A stretch of DNA of 64,000 nt from a virus, in IMG/VR virus record IMGVR_UViG_3300010430_000014, positions 1-64,000 of that record, one strand, 5' to 3'. Positions 41,822 to 51,211 of the stretch are shown here, piece after piece (the first letter of the stretch is position 1; each line of letters begins with the position of its first letter). Both the position numbers and the translations under genes were made by a program. A model generated the notes under the pieces. It was not told the DNA's origin. It saw only the letters and a program-made list of their open reading frames with translations, and did not search any database.

Positions 41822-42891
41822 TGTATTTCACAGAACTCATAGTTAAAGCATTCGGATTGCATGAAAGTGTAAAGGTTAAATTTACACAAGGATTGAATGT
41901 GCTTGTTGGTGAATCGGAAACTGGCAAAACTACTTTAATCAGAGCATTATACCTTTTAATTGAAAATCAACCAAGAGCAGGAGAAAAACTATATCACAAT
42001 TGGGATATTGACGATCCAGTAGATATTCAATTAACCACTAATAAAGGTGATACAGTTAGACGTAAAGATAATAAATATTATCTCAATGATGGTCGGCCTT
42101 TAAAAGCCTTTGGTTCATCTGTTCCAGAACCAATACGTCAATTGTTTAATTTTAAAGAAATCAATTGGCAAAGACAAATGGATATACATTATCTTTTATT
42201 TTCTACCGGAGGTAAAGCAGCAAGGCTTTTAAATAAAGCAACTGGATTATCTGATCAAGAGATAATCATTGCAGATATAAAAGAAAATTTATCTAAATCA
42301 AAATCTGAAATCAAACGATTGAAAAAAAATAATCATGAACATCAACAAACTATTGAAAGGTTAAAAAATGTAACTCGATATAAAATTAAAATTGAAGCAG
42401 TTTTGTATATAAAAGAAGAAGCAAAAGATTTACAATTAAAAGCAAATAAATTAGAAAATATATTAGTTCAACTTCAATTAATAGAGGAAATCAAAATGGA
42501 TTATAATAAATTAAAACCTTATAGAATTAATTTGAATAAAATATTTAAAAAATTTGAAGAAGTTCAAGATTTTAAAGAATACGTTGAAGAACTTAGAACC
42601 ATATTAACAAAAATAGAAGAAACTCATACTGTCGATCCTGATCTTGTACTGAATTATTTAGAAACATTACAAACCCTCCACAGCAGATTTTCAGAAAATT
42701 CTACAATGTTAAACAAAACCATTTTGTTAGAACGATTATTAGCAGATATTGAAACAACAAAGAAAATAAAAAATCAATTAACAACTGAAATTAAACAAGA
42801 CAAAAAAGAAATAGACAATAAATTTATAGAATTAGGTTACTGTCCATTCTGTAATAGAAAGGTAAAAGATGGAGATACTTGTAGTTGCTGA
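41821..42891 (+). CDS. SbcC/Rad50-like ATPase, N-terminal half
   Basis: A 356-aa protein with Walker A GESETGKT at 30-37 in the usual N-terminal ATPase lobe, then long coiled coil (about 145-330). It ends in C341-x2-C344 and C354-x-C356, a terminal cysteine cluster that may replace the zinc hook. Signature and Walker B motifs are absent; they are on the gene at 44647. Works with the SbcD-like gene that overlaps its end. Equivalent to T4 gp46 in function. Confidence 0.8.
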   Translation: MYFTELIVKAFGLHESVKVKFTQGLNVLVGESETGKTTLIRALYLLIENQPRAGEKLYHNWDIDDPVDIQLTTNKGDTVRRKDNKYYLNDGRPLKAFGSSVPEPIRQLFNFKEINWQRQMDIHYLLFSTGGKAARLLNKATGLSDQEIIIADIKENLSKSKSEIKRLKKNNHEHQQTIERLKNVTRYKIKIEAVLYIKEEAKDLQLKANKLENILVQLQLIEEIKMDYNKLKPYRINLNKIFKKFEEVQDFKEYVEELRTILTKIEETHTVDPDLVLNYLETLQTLHSRFSENSTMLNKTILLERLLADIETTKKIKNQLTTEIKQDKKEIDNKFIELGYCPFCNRKVKDGDTCSC

Positions 42892-43807
42892 TAGTCATTT
42901 AACCGGACGCAATCCTATTGCACGTTTAGATGATCTTGTTGAACTCCAATTTGAAAAATGGAAAGAAATTGTACATCATGCAAATTATTATGATGTACCA
43001 ATCATTCATGCCGGAGATATATTTAACGTTGCAGTAGTAGCAAACTCATTACTTACTCGATTGGGAGAAATATTAAATAAATTAAAACAACCATTATATT
43101 TTGTTTGGGGCAATCATGATCTTCAATATCATTCACCTGAAATGTGGGATCGTACATCTCTTGGAGTACTTTGGAAAAACAATAATAAAGTAAAACATAT
43201 CTCTGAATTTTTCATGAATTATAAAGCTAAAATTAATTGGGCATGGTGGGATTGGGGATCAGATGATATACAATGGTTAGGTAATCCTCCAAAATTATTG
43301 CTCAGTCATAAAGCAATTGTTAATGATAAATTAACTGGAACAAACTCATGGATTCAAAATGATCGAGAATTCTGTCATCCAATAAAGGAAGTACATCCAA
43401 AATTTAAACTTGTTATCTGTGGTCATTGGCATAGAACTTATAACTATAACTATCAAGGTACAAGGGTTATAAATCCTGGGCCAATGATCAGACGCACAGT
43501 TGATGAATGGTTAAAACCTTCAGTTATATTATTAAATATTGATACATTAATACATAAGAAAATCTATTTAGACACCCCTGATCCAGAACTCATATTATCC
43601 AGAACACATATTGAACAGAAAATTGAAACCAGAACAGATAATATTGTCAAATTTGTTGATGCATTAAAAATTAAAAAGGAATCTAAAAAAGCATCGTTTA
43701 TGAAAAATCTATTTCATAACTTAGATCAACATGAAATTCCACCAAGAGTTGAAAAGGTAATTAGAGAAACAGTAATGAGATTAATAGAAAAAGGACAATT
43801 AAAATGA
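42869..43807 (+). CDS. SbcD/Mre11-like nuclease
   Basis: A 312-aa protein with the full metallophosphoesterase set: D8/H10 (VVADSH), D50 (HAGD), N82-H83-D84 (GNHD), H147 (LSH) and G185-H-x-H188 (CGHWH). Likely processes DNA ends together with the split SbcC; counterpart of T4 gp47. Starts inside the SbcC-N gene. Confidence 0.88.
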   Translation: MEILVVADSHLTGRNPIARLDDLVELQFEKWKEIVHHANYYDVPIIHAGDIFNVAVVANSLLTRLGEILNKLKQPLYFVWGNHDLQYHSPEMWDRTSLGVLWKNNNKVKHISEFFMNYKAKINWAWWDWGSDDIQWLGNPPKLLLSHKAIVNDKLTGTNSWIQNDREFCHPIKEVHPKFKLVICGHWHRTYNYNYQGTRVINPGPMIRRTVDEWLKPSVILLNIDTLIHKKIYLDTPDPELILSRTHIEQKIETRTDNIVKFVDALKIKKESKKASFMKNLFHNLDQHEIPPRVEKVIRETVMRLIEKGQLK

Positions 43808-44319
43808 CAAAAAGAAAATTATTTTTTAAAAACACAACTCCCTCTACTTCTTGTGATCATGTTCAACACCATTGGTTATCTGATTTATCGTGGAAAATGC
43901 AAACAGTAATAAACCAGGGGTTTCGTGCGCCTGATACACATTTTTGTAAAAAAGTTAAAATAATATGTAGATGGATAAGATCAGTTGTGTTACAAAATGC
44001 AGACAAAGAACATACTTTCATGTGTACAAAAAAAGAAATGCCTGAAGTAGAAGAATTAGAACATGAATTAAACTATTGCTCTGTTCATTTTGCCTCTCAT
44101 TTTTTATATGCTTTAGAAATAATCGGTTATATGCATCCTGATTCAGAAATAAGAGCTTTGGGTATTAAATATTATGAAGGAATCACAAAAGATCTTTGGC
44201 ATTTTAATTGTGAAACTAAAAAACAATTAAAAATACGTTTAGCAGATGTAGATCATACACCTGTTGTAAAAGAGTGTCCAAAAGAAGAATATAATGATAG
44301 ATATATAAACTATGGATAA
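43804..44319 (+). CDS. Conserved phage protein (171 aa)
   Basis: QGFRAPDTHFCKKVKIICRW near 38-57, then TFMCTKKEMPE and HFASHFLYALEIIGY followed by YYEGI and LWHFN, match a phage family of unknown role. Several His/Cys could bind metal. Sits between the SbcD gene and the second SbcC half. Confidence 0.65.
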   Translation: MTKRKLFFKNTTPSTSCDHVQHHWLSDLSWKMQTVINQGFRAPDTHFCKKVKIICRWIRSVVLQNADKEHTFMCTKKEMPEVEELEHELNYCSVHFASHFLYALEIIGYMHPDSEIRALGIKYYEGITKDLWHFNCETKKQLKIRLADVDHTPVVKECPKEEYNDRYINYG

Positions 44320-44376
44320 AAATAACTTGAATAAATTCAAAATTTAATTTTTAAAAATTTTTTATGGGGCAAATTA

Positions 44377-44628
44377 ATGAATACAATAGAAGATAAACTT
44401 ATAAGAATGAAAAAACTTTTGGATGAAAAAAAAGATAAAAATTCAAAAGCAATTGCTCAAGAAGAATTACTTTTAAAACAATTAAAAGAGGAATTCGGAA
44501 TAGATAATTTAGATGAAGGATATGAGTTATATGAGCAATTGATTGATGAAAAAAATGATAAAGAAAAAAGAGTTGCAAACGAAACAAATTCATTATATGA
44601 TTCTATAACCAATGAGGGTTTAATATAA
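44377..44628 (+). CDS. Coiled-coil protein (83 aa)
   Basis: Heptad-rich Glu/Lys/Leu helix across the whole length. It lies immediately before the C-terminal SbcC half, so it could be a remnant of, or stand-in for, the missing return coiled coil (inference). Weak GGGGC site. Confidence 0.6.
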   Translation: MNTIEDKLIRMKKLLDEKKDKNSKAIAQEELLLKQLKEEFGIDNLDEGYELYEQLIDEKNDKEKRVANETNSLYDSITNEGLI

Positions 44629-44646
44629 ATACCACAGAGTAACACT

Positions 44647-45222
44647 ATGATAGAACAATTATACGAAAACATTACAAATTTAGAAACCGAATTGGTGATA
44701 GCTGAACGGTTTCTGAATTCCAATAGGATCACCATTGCAAAGGAAAAATCTTTAATAGAAACCTTTGAGATGGCAAAAGCATATATTATTCGTGTCGGAG
44801 AACACACACAAAAGGAGGTAAAGAAGTTCATTGAAGACACTGTAACTTTTGCTATACAAACTGTTCATGGAGATGAATATAGTTTTATAGCAGATTTTAA
44901 TTATGACAAAAGAGATCAACTTGAAATTAAATGGTTCATTAGTAAATATGGTAATCTTCTTGAACCACGTAAAGATACAATTTCTGGTAGTTTAACTGAC
45001 GTTAGTGCTTTCTCACTCAGATTTGTCATTCATGCATTAGAAGAACCTGAACCTGCACCTATCTTTATTATGGATGAACCATTTAAAAATTGTTCAAAGA
45101 AGTATATCCCTTTGGTGTCACAAATGGTAAAAGAAATTTCTAAATTATTAAACCTTCAGATTGTTATGTGTAGTCACACTGATGAGTTAATTGAAATGGC
45201 AGACAATATTATTTATATGTAG
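44647..45222 (+). CDS. SbcC/Rad50-like ATPase, C-terminal half
   Basis: A 191-aa protein with a short coiled coil (1-60), an ABC signature-like SGSLTDVSAFSLRF at about 113-126, Walker B IFIMDEPF at 139-146 with D143/E144, and an H-loop SH at 176-177. There is no Walker A; that is supplied by the 41821 product. Together they reconstitute one ATPase head from two chains separated by three genes. Confidence 0.85.
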   Translation: MIEQLYENITNLETELVIAERFLNSNRITIAKEKSLIETFEMAKAYIIRVGEHTQKEVKKFIEDTVTFAIQTVHGDEYSFIADFNYDKRDQLEIKWFISKYGNLLEPRKDTISGSLTDVSAFSLRFVIHALEEPEPAPIFIMDEPFKNCSKKYIPLVSQMVKEISKLLNLQIVMCSHTDELIEMADNIIYM

Positions 45223-45241
45223 ACCAGAGAGGACATTGACT

Positions 45242-45346
45242 ATGAAATGGAAACAAGTTGAGCATGAAAATCATAAAGGGTTAATAACAAACAAAGGACA
45301 GAATTATTTAAAAAAAATAAAAGACATATGTAAAAAATTATATTGA
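45242..45346 (+). CDS. Very small basic protein (34 aa)
   Basis: GAGAGGA lies about 9 nt upstream. Lys-rich. Plausible because it fills a gap between two genes on the same strand, but evidence is limited. Confidence 0.4.
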   Translation: MKWKQVEHENHKGLITNKGQNYLKKIKDICKKLY

Positions 45347-45359
45347 TGGAGATATAGCC

Positions 45360-45767
45360 ATGTACTGTGAATGCTTTCAGGCTACTATGTCCGTCAATGC
45401 TTGCATAAGAAGACAAGGATGGGCAAAGTTATACAAAAAAGAAGTGACAGACAAACCTGTTCATGACCATTCACTAATTACCTGCCAAATGTGTACCACA
45501 GGTAAAAAGGTAATTAAAAATCCCGACTGTTTTATAAATAGAGATTATCAATCCTTAAAAAATAAACACTTACAAACTATCAGATGTAGAGGATGGTTAT
45601 TCAAAGATGGTATCTCTTATGAATCTTTATTTGATTCTTTTAATTATACTATGATTAAAAAAGGAGGAAATAACAATGGTGAAAATTCAGCAATCTTTAA
45701 ACTCAATCAACAAGAACGAATTAATAGATTTGTTAGAAAACACAGGCGTCTTGCAAGAAGTAAATAG
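45360..45767 (+). CDS. Cysteine-rich protein (135 aa)
   Basis: MYCECFQATMSVNACIRRQ at the start plus CQMC near 42-45 and C57 form probable metal sites; such an N-terminus is seen in phage and bacterial small Zn proteins. The basic end is over-printed for 92 nt by the next gene. Confidence 0.6.
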   Translation: MYCECFQATMSVNACIRRQGWAKLYKKEVTDKPVHDHSLITCQMCTTGKKVIKNPDCFINRDYQSLKNKHLQTIRCRGWLFKDGISYESLFDSFNYTMIKKGGNNNGENSAIFKLNQQERINRFVRKHRRLARSK

Positions 45768-46296
45768 AACTTTCTTTAACCCTTTAGGATTAAATTTAAT
45801 TTTAAAACCAGATCTGACTTTAGATCTTCAAAAAGCAGACAATGATTATGGTATTGCTGTGCATACAATAGATAAATTTAAATTAGGTGCATTCAATGCT
45901 TACAGAATGAAAAGACATGAAAGAAGACAACAAAGACTTGGTTTTATTATTCAAACCCAAGACTTTATTCGTGGTAACAAATTTGAAGAAGAAGATATTA
46001 ATCTTGCTTCACCGGAATCCTTAAAATTAAATACATTATTACGTTGCATCGATAATATTGCTTATCGTGCAAAAAGAAGACTTATGGAAAACTCTCACGA
46101 CAAAGACAAAGATGCACAATCAATAAATTATAGAGCATTATATCATAGTCTGGAAGTTGATATTGCCAATAGTAATTATGTTGATGCAATAGCAAAATCA
46201 GCTATTTTATTATTTGAATCAGAAATCGATGATAAAATTGAAAAGATAAAAAAAGATAAAGAAAAAAAGGATAAACTATTTAAAAAGGAAAAATAA
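45676..46296 (+). CDS. Conserved-type phage protein (206 aa)
   Basis: AAAGGAGG site. EVNRTFFNPLGLNLIL near 28-43 and MKRHERRQQRLGFI near 78-91 resemble a phage protein family without known function. The C-terminal tail is highly Lys/Glu-rich. Overlaps the previous gene by 92 nt, +1 phase. Confidence 0.65.
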   Translation: MVKIQQSLNSINKNELIDLLENTGVLQEVNRTFFNPLGLNLILKPDLTLDLQKADNDYGIAVHTIDKFKLGAFNAYRMKRHERRQQRLGFIIQTQDFIRGNKFEEEDINLASPESLKLNTLLRCIDNIAYRAKRRLMENSHDKDKDAQSINYRALYHSLEVDIANSNYVDAIAKSAILLFESEIDDKIEKIKKDKEKKDKLFKKEK

Positions 46297-46461
46297 ATGG
46301 CTAAGAAAAAATTAAAAAAGGTAAGAAAAAGATCATTAACCATTAGACTTAAAAAAGAAACAGACAATCATTTATTTATTATCATTGCCATAAGTGATAA
46401 TAATTTTAAATGGCATGAATTAAAATTAAAAATTCCAAAAAGCAGATTTAAAGAAATGTAA
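46297..46461 (+). CDS. Small basic protein (54 aa)
   Basis: ATG directly after the previous stop with AAAAGGAAA. Starts with Lys/Arg-rich residues, then a beta-like segment (NHLFIIIAI). Not recognised. Confidence 0.6.
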   Translation: MAKKKLKKVRKRSLTIRLKKETDNHLFIIIAISDNNFKWHELKLKIPKSRFKEM

Positions 46462-46473
46462 AGGAAATAATAA

Positions 46474-46884
46474 ATGGCACGATTAAGTCTTCAAACTAAA
46501 GGAGAAGAAAACTTAGTAATTGAACGAAAGATTTCTTCTAAAGATCCAAACTACATACAAGTAAATGATCCATCTAATTTCAATCTGTTAAGAGACAACA
46601 GACATAATGATGAATCTTTTTCCAGAGTGGACAGATTCATGGTTAATCATTACTGGAGAGTTGGTATTGAAATACTATATGAAAGAATATTCTATCCATC
46701 TCAATTTGGTTTTGAAGAAATAGAAGATGATAAATATCATCCTTATAAAAATATGTGTAATCAATTAATAAAAAAAGGTATTGGTCTTTATGGTGATCGG
46801 CCTATACCTCAAATTAGAAAACCTGTTCAACGTCTTACATTAGAATGTAGACCAAAAAGGATGAAATTAGAATGCAAAGACTAA
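46474..46884 (+). CDS. Hypothetical protein (136 aa)
   Basis: AAAGGAAA site. MARLSLQTK N-terminus; middle has VNHYWRVGIEILYERIFYPSQFGFEE; end has the duplicated peptide QRLTLEC / KRMKLEC. Not recognised. Confidence 0.6.
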   Translation: MARLSLQTKGEENLVIERKISSKDPNYIQVNDPSNFNLLRDNRHNDESFSRVDRFMVNHYWRVGIEILYERIFYPSQFGFEEIEDDKYHPYKNMCNQLIKKGIGLYGDRPIPQIRKPVQRLTLECRPKRMKLECKD

Positions 46885-47762
46885 AATTAATACCAAATCT
46901 CGATGATGAAATCACTCTTATAATTGATGGTAGGTTCTTAGCATATCGAACCATGTATTCACAACATGGTAAAATGTCTCATAAAGGAAATGATACTGGA
47001 ATGATTTATGGATTTTTTAAATCCCTTCAGTCTATTGCTAATAAATTTGAAGTTACCAATACAGTTATCATGTGGGATGTAACTCCATCAAAAGAAGGTA
47101 TTCGTAGAGAAGAATATGAAGGTTACAAAGTCAGGGAATTAAAAGAAAAACCTGATCCTAAAGAAATAGCTATGAGAAAACAATTTGAATTTGATTATGA
47201 AGATCTTCTTTTTCTTACACATAAAATGGGATTCGCTGATTACGTTCTTCCACGTTATGAAGCTGATGATATCATAGCTTTATTTTGTAAATGCTTTGGT
47301 GGTAAAAAAATAATAGCTACCAGAGATGAAGACATGTATCAGTTAATCAATGAAAATACTATGGTATATGATCCTGCTGCTAAAAAGAAAAAAGATTTAA
47401 AATGGTTCATGAAAACTTACGGTATCAACCCCGAACAATGGGTAGACTACAAAGCAATTGCCGGATGCAAATCAGATACCGTTCCAGGCATTCCAGGCAT
47501 GGGCCATAAAAGAACATTAGATTATTTACAAGGTAAAAAGGATTATGAAAATAAAATAGTAGAACATGATAATTTATATCAATTATGTTATAATCTTGTT
47601 AAACTGCCTCATCCTTCATTAGATGGTCAAAGAATGCAATGGTTAAGAACTAATTTAGATGAAGAACAATTCATATCTTTTTGTCAATCATATAACTTTC
47701 AATCATTTTTAAATGAGATACATAACTTTTATATTTTTATGGAAGGAGGGAAATCTTGGTGA
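46872..47762 (+). CDS. 5'-3' exonuclease / flap endonuclease
   Basis: A 296-aa protein with FEN/pol-I-5'-nuclease residues: D19 (LIIDGR), D69 (MWDV), E130-x-D132-D133 (YEADDI), D152/D154 (TRDED), D202 (KSDTVPG) and the helix-3-turn-helix VPGIPGMGHKRT near 204-215. Probably removes RNA primers, in the manner of T4 RNase H or T5 exonuclease. It supplies the 5' nuclease missing from the split polymerase. Confidence 0.88.
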   Translation: MQRLKLIPNLDDEITLIIDGRFLAYRTMYSQHGKMSHKGNDTGMIYGFFKSLQSIANKFEVTNTVIMWDVTPSKEGIRREEYEGYKVRELKEKPDPKEIAMRKQFEFDYEDLLFLTHKMGFADYVLPRYEADDIIALFCKCFGGKKIIATRDEDMYQLINENTMVYDPAAKKKKDLKWFMKTYGINPEQWVDYKAIAGCKSDTVPGIPGMGHKRTLDYLQGKKDYENKIVEHDNLYQLCYNLVKLPHPSLDGQRMQWLRTNLDEEQFISFCQSYNFQSFLNEIHNFYIFMEGGKSW

Positions 47763-48424
47763 GTCATAAACCTAAATTTGAAAAAGATTATTATGAAAGG
47801 TGCGCCAGTGAAGGTATGGACTATGCCTACTATGGTAATTGGCAAAAACAATATGTAAAGATGGTAATATTCGTTACTCAAATTTATATGAATGATTTAA
47901 GTAATAAAGTTTTTCTTGATGTAGGTACTGCTTGTGGTGCTACCCTTCTTGCATTTAAAGAAACAAAAATATTTGAAAAATGTATAGGAATAGATACAAG
48001 TGAATTTCTGGTAGCATTAGGAAATGAAAAATTTAATTTTAAAAAAGGTGAATTAATTGTTGAAAACAGTACAACTATGGAATCGATCAAAGACAATTCA
48101 ATTGATCTCTTACATTGTTCACAATTATTTGAATATTTAAGTGAAAGTGACGCAAATATTACACTTGAACAATTTAAAAGAGTAATGAAAACTGGAAGTA
48201 TAGGATTTATTAACATATCTACTATTAAAGAAAAACAAAACAAATCACAATTAACTATGCTATCAGAAAAAGTATGGAAAGAAAAAATAAAAGAATATGG
48301 TTTTACTCTTAAAAAGGACACAATAAAATTAATGAAACAAGCAGCATTCTTCCCAGGAAATGATAAGCGAAACTTCTATGAACATTATATTGATGATTGG
48401 AGTGTATTTACATTCACTAAATAA
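47759..48424 (+). CDS. SAM methyltransferase (paralogue A)
   Basis: GTG at 47759 (alternative TTG at 47756) behind GGAGGG. A 221-aa class I methyltransferase with FLDVGTACGATLLA near 58-71 and GIDTSE after it. Residues YAYYGNWQKQYVKM before the fold are shared with the 51212 gene. Substrate unknown. Confidence 0.75.
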   Translation: MSHKPKFEKDYYERCASEGMDYAYYGNWQKQYVKMVIFVTQIYMNDLSNKVFLDVGTACGATLLAFKETKIFEKCIGIDTSEFLVALGNEKFNFKKGELIVENSTTMESIKDNSIDLLHCSQLFEYLSESDANITLEQFKRVMKTGSIGFINISTIKEKQNKSQLTMLSEKVWKEKIKEYGFTLKKDTIKLMKQAAFFPGNDKRNFYEHYIDDWSVFTFTK

Positions 48425-48446
48425 AGTAGAAAGGATATAGCCTGAA

Positions 48447-49835
48447 ATGGAACTGGACTTCAATAATCATTTCCTTAATCAAATAATATATCATTCTATT
48501 AAAGACGATACTTTTTTAAAAGCAATAAGGAATTCAATTCCTATTGAAATATATAAAACAAAAGATCGTAAATTTCTTATGCAAATGATATATGGTTATT
48601 ATGATGACTTCAAAGAATCACCAAAAGAAAACTTTACAGATCTATTTAAAGAACAAGAATCTATTATCAATGAAGATCTCCAAAAAAAATGTATTAACTT
48701 ATTTAATATAATTAATGAGATTACCGGATCAAATGGTGAATACATTCTTACCCGAATTAATGATGCTGTTTATCACTTCCAATTAGAAGAAGCAAGTATT
48801 GACTTTGCATCATTAATAAAAGGACAAAAGTATAATGATGCTGTTGCTACTATTTTAAAAGCAATCAAACAACCAAAGGTGGTTGAAGATCCCTATTATA
48901 ATTATTTTGAAGACAGATCATTTGTTGAAGAAAGAATAAAAGAAAAAAGATATAAAATGATAACTCAAATTCCTATGTTAGATAATATAATAGGTGGGTT
49001 TCAATCTAAATGGTTAATCACTTGTCTTGGAGCAACAAAAACAGGAAAGACATGGATGCTCATAGATCTTACTCTTGCTGCGGTATGGCAGGGGTTAAAT
49101 GTTTTATTCATTTCCTTAGAAATGGGTAAAGAACAAATCGATGAACGTTTTGATATGGCAGTTGGCTTTATGTCATCAGAACCTAATGGTCAAGCTGAAA
49201 TACTTCGCAAAATGAATGACAATTATGTTAAAACACTTGAAAAAGTTAATAGCATATATGAAGTTGAAAAAGTTATCAAAGCACGTAACACATATAAAAA
49301 ATATTCATCTGGAGGAAATCTTGAAATAGTTGCATTCAATCGTGGTCGTTTAAATTATCATGATGTAGATAGACTTCTCGATGAACTGGAAGAAAAGAAA
49401 GGATTTTATGCTGATGTGGTTGTCGTAGATTATTTAGGACAAATGAAAGAAACTGTTTCAGGTCAAACTAAAAAAGAAAGAATATCTGAAAACAGTATTG
49501 GTTTAAAAGAAATTGCAGGTACACGCAATGTAATATCAATCTCAGCAATGCAGGGTAATCGTAAAGCAATGACAGCTAAAGTATTCAAATCAAATCTGGT
49601 AGCTGATGATATTGATACTATATTTAATTCTGATTTGGTAGTTGCTATTTGTCAAACAGAAATAGAAGAAAAAGAAAACAAAGCACGACTTTATATAGCT
49701 AATGCCCGACATGGCAAACAACATGGATCAGTAGGTATATATAGAGATCTTGCTATTGGTCAATTTTCTATTGATACCTTTGAGGTAAAAGAATTAACTC
49801 CCGATGAAGAAAAGGAAATAGGAATTGATTATTGA
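48447..49835 (+). CDS. DnaB-type replicative helicase
   Basis: A 462-aa protein with Walker A GATKTGKT (195-202), FISLEMGKEQ, Walker B VVVVDYLGQM, and a C-terminal RecA core typical of DnaB/T4 gp41. The N-terminal 150 residues are helical (primase-interacting domain position). Near the primase gene at 51904. GAAAGGA site. Confidence 0.85.
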   Translation: MELDFNNHFLNQIIYHSIKDDTFLKAIRNSIPIEIYKTKDRKFLMQMIYGYYDDFKESPKENFTDLFKEQESIINEDLQKKCINLFNIINEITGSNGEYILTRINDAVYHFQLEEASIDFASLIKGQKYNDAVATILKAIKQPKVVEDPYYNYFEDRSFVEERIKEKRYKMITQIPMLDNIIGGFQSKWLITCLGATKTGKTWMLIDLTLAAVWQGLNVLFISLEMGKEQIDERFDMAVGFMSSEPNGQAEILRKMNDNYVKTLEKVNSIYEVEKVIKARNTYKKYSSGGNLEIVAFNRGRLNYHDVDRLLDELEEKKGFYADVVVVDYLGQMKETVSGQTKKERISENSIGLKEIAGTRNVISISAMQGNRKAMTAKVFKSNLVADDIDTIFNSDLVVAICQTEIEEKENKARLYIANARHGKQHGSVGIYRDLAIGQFSIDTFEVKELTPDEEKEIGIDY

Positions 49836-51195
49836 AATTGAACAATATGATGCTCATAAATGTAGATTAACTAATAGACTACAACAAAAAGTAGTCTGGA
49901 AAATACTCTCATGGTTTGATGAAGGAGTAGGTGTACAAAAGTCTATGCTCAGATGTATAGGTAAACATGGCTGTTATTTTTCAATAGGGTTATTACCATT
50001 TATATATAAGCAATTAAAAATACTTGGTCATGCTATGGAATATACCTATCTTGATTTTCCTATTATAAAACATAAACTCATTCCTAAATTGCCAGGAATT
50101 AAATTTGAACCATATCAAAATAAGATTCTTTCTAAAATTGGTGCTAAGAAACGTGGTATCATTGTCAGTCCAACAGGATCAGGCAAATCAATTGTTATTG
50201 GTGGTATAGTTGATAAATTAAGAGTACCAGAAACTATTATAGTTGTACCTACTAAAGATATTTTTAATCAGTTAAGTCATGACTTTTCCAATTGGTTTCC
50301 AGATAAAAAAATAGGACAAATGGGAGATGGTAAAAAATTTATGGGAAAAATTACCATCAGTTTATTTCAAACTCTTAGAGAAATGAATCTCAAAAAAAAT
50401 AAATCACAATTAGTTATTGTAGATGAGGCTCATCGTATTGCTGAATCTCACATTAAAATTTTATCTAAATTAAGATGGGCTAACTATCGATATGGTTTAA
50501 CTGCTACTCCTCATATTCAAAAAAATTTTAAAAAATGGGCTAACATGATTGGATGTATTGGCCCTATTATATATGAAGCACAAGAAGAAGAAGTCACAGC
50601 AAGAGTAGTTCCAGTTCAAGTTAACATGATACACTTTCACGTTACTAAAAAACATTCACCTTATCAGAAATGCTTACGTGAAGACGTATTATTTAATAAG
50701 AAACGTAATACTAAACTTATTACAGCAGCAAAAATATTAGCATTAGACAAAGGGATGAACTGTCTATTTTTAATAGATGAAATTGAACAAGGTAAAGTAG
50801 TATTAAAAATAGCTGAACAAATGAATATCCCTACAGAGTTTGCTCATGGTAATAATAAAAAAGATCAAAATAATCAAATTAAAGAAAAACTTAATGAAGG
50901 AAAAACTAAATTTGTTATTGCTACTCAAGTATTTGGCCTTGGAACAAATATACCTAATATTGATTGTGTTGTTTTAGGCTCAGTTAAAAAAAGTTATATC
51001 GATACTATTCAAAAAATAGGTCGTGGTCGTAGACGTACATCTGTAAAGAATAAACTTATTGTTATTGATAGTATTGACAGAGTTTCCGGCAAACCTAAAT
51101 TCTGTAACTATTTTTATGGATATTCTATGGAACGAATCAAACATTACAAATCTAAAAAATGGGAAATCAAAAGATTTTTAGCATCAACACTTTAA
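49825..51195 (+). CDS. UvsW-like SF2 helicase
   Basis: A 456-aa protein from TTG 49825 (GGAAATAGG upstream; overlaps the helicase gene by 11 nt). Motif I SPTGSGKS (115-122), II DEAH (200-203), III TATPH, and late motifs QVFGLGTNIPNID and QKIGRGRR. The N-terminal 90-residue domain before the helicase core and overall length resemble T4 UvsW, which remodels recombination intermediates. Confidence 0.85.
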   Translation: MIIEIEQYDAHKCRLTNRLQQKVVWKILSWFDEGVGVQKSMLRCIGKHGCYFSIGLLPFIYKQLKILGHAMEYTYLDFPIIKHKLIPKLPGIKFEPYQNKILSKIGAKKRGIIVSPTGSGKSIVIGGIVDKLRVPETIIVVPTKDIFNQLSHDFSNWFPDKKIGQMGDGKKFMGKITISLFQTLREMNLKKNKSQLVIVDEAHRIAESHIKILSKLRWANYRYGLTATPHIQKNFKKWANMIGCIGPIIYEAQEEEVTARVVPVQVNMIHFHVTKKHSPYQKCLREDVLFNKKRNTKLITAAKILALDKGMNCLFLIDEIEQGKVVLKIAEQMNIPTEFAHGNNKKDQNNQIKEKLNEGKTKFVIATQVFGLGTNIPNIDCVVLGSVKKSYIDTIQKIGRGRRRTSVKNKLIVIDSIDRVSGKPKFCNYFYGYSMERIKHYKSKKWEIKRFLASTL

Positions 51196-51211
51196 CAAAG
51201 GGAGAATAAGT

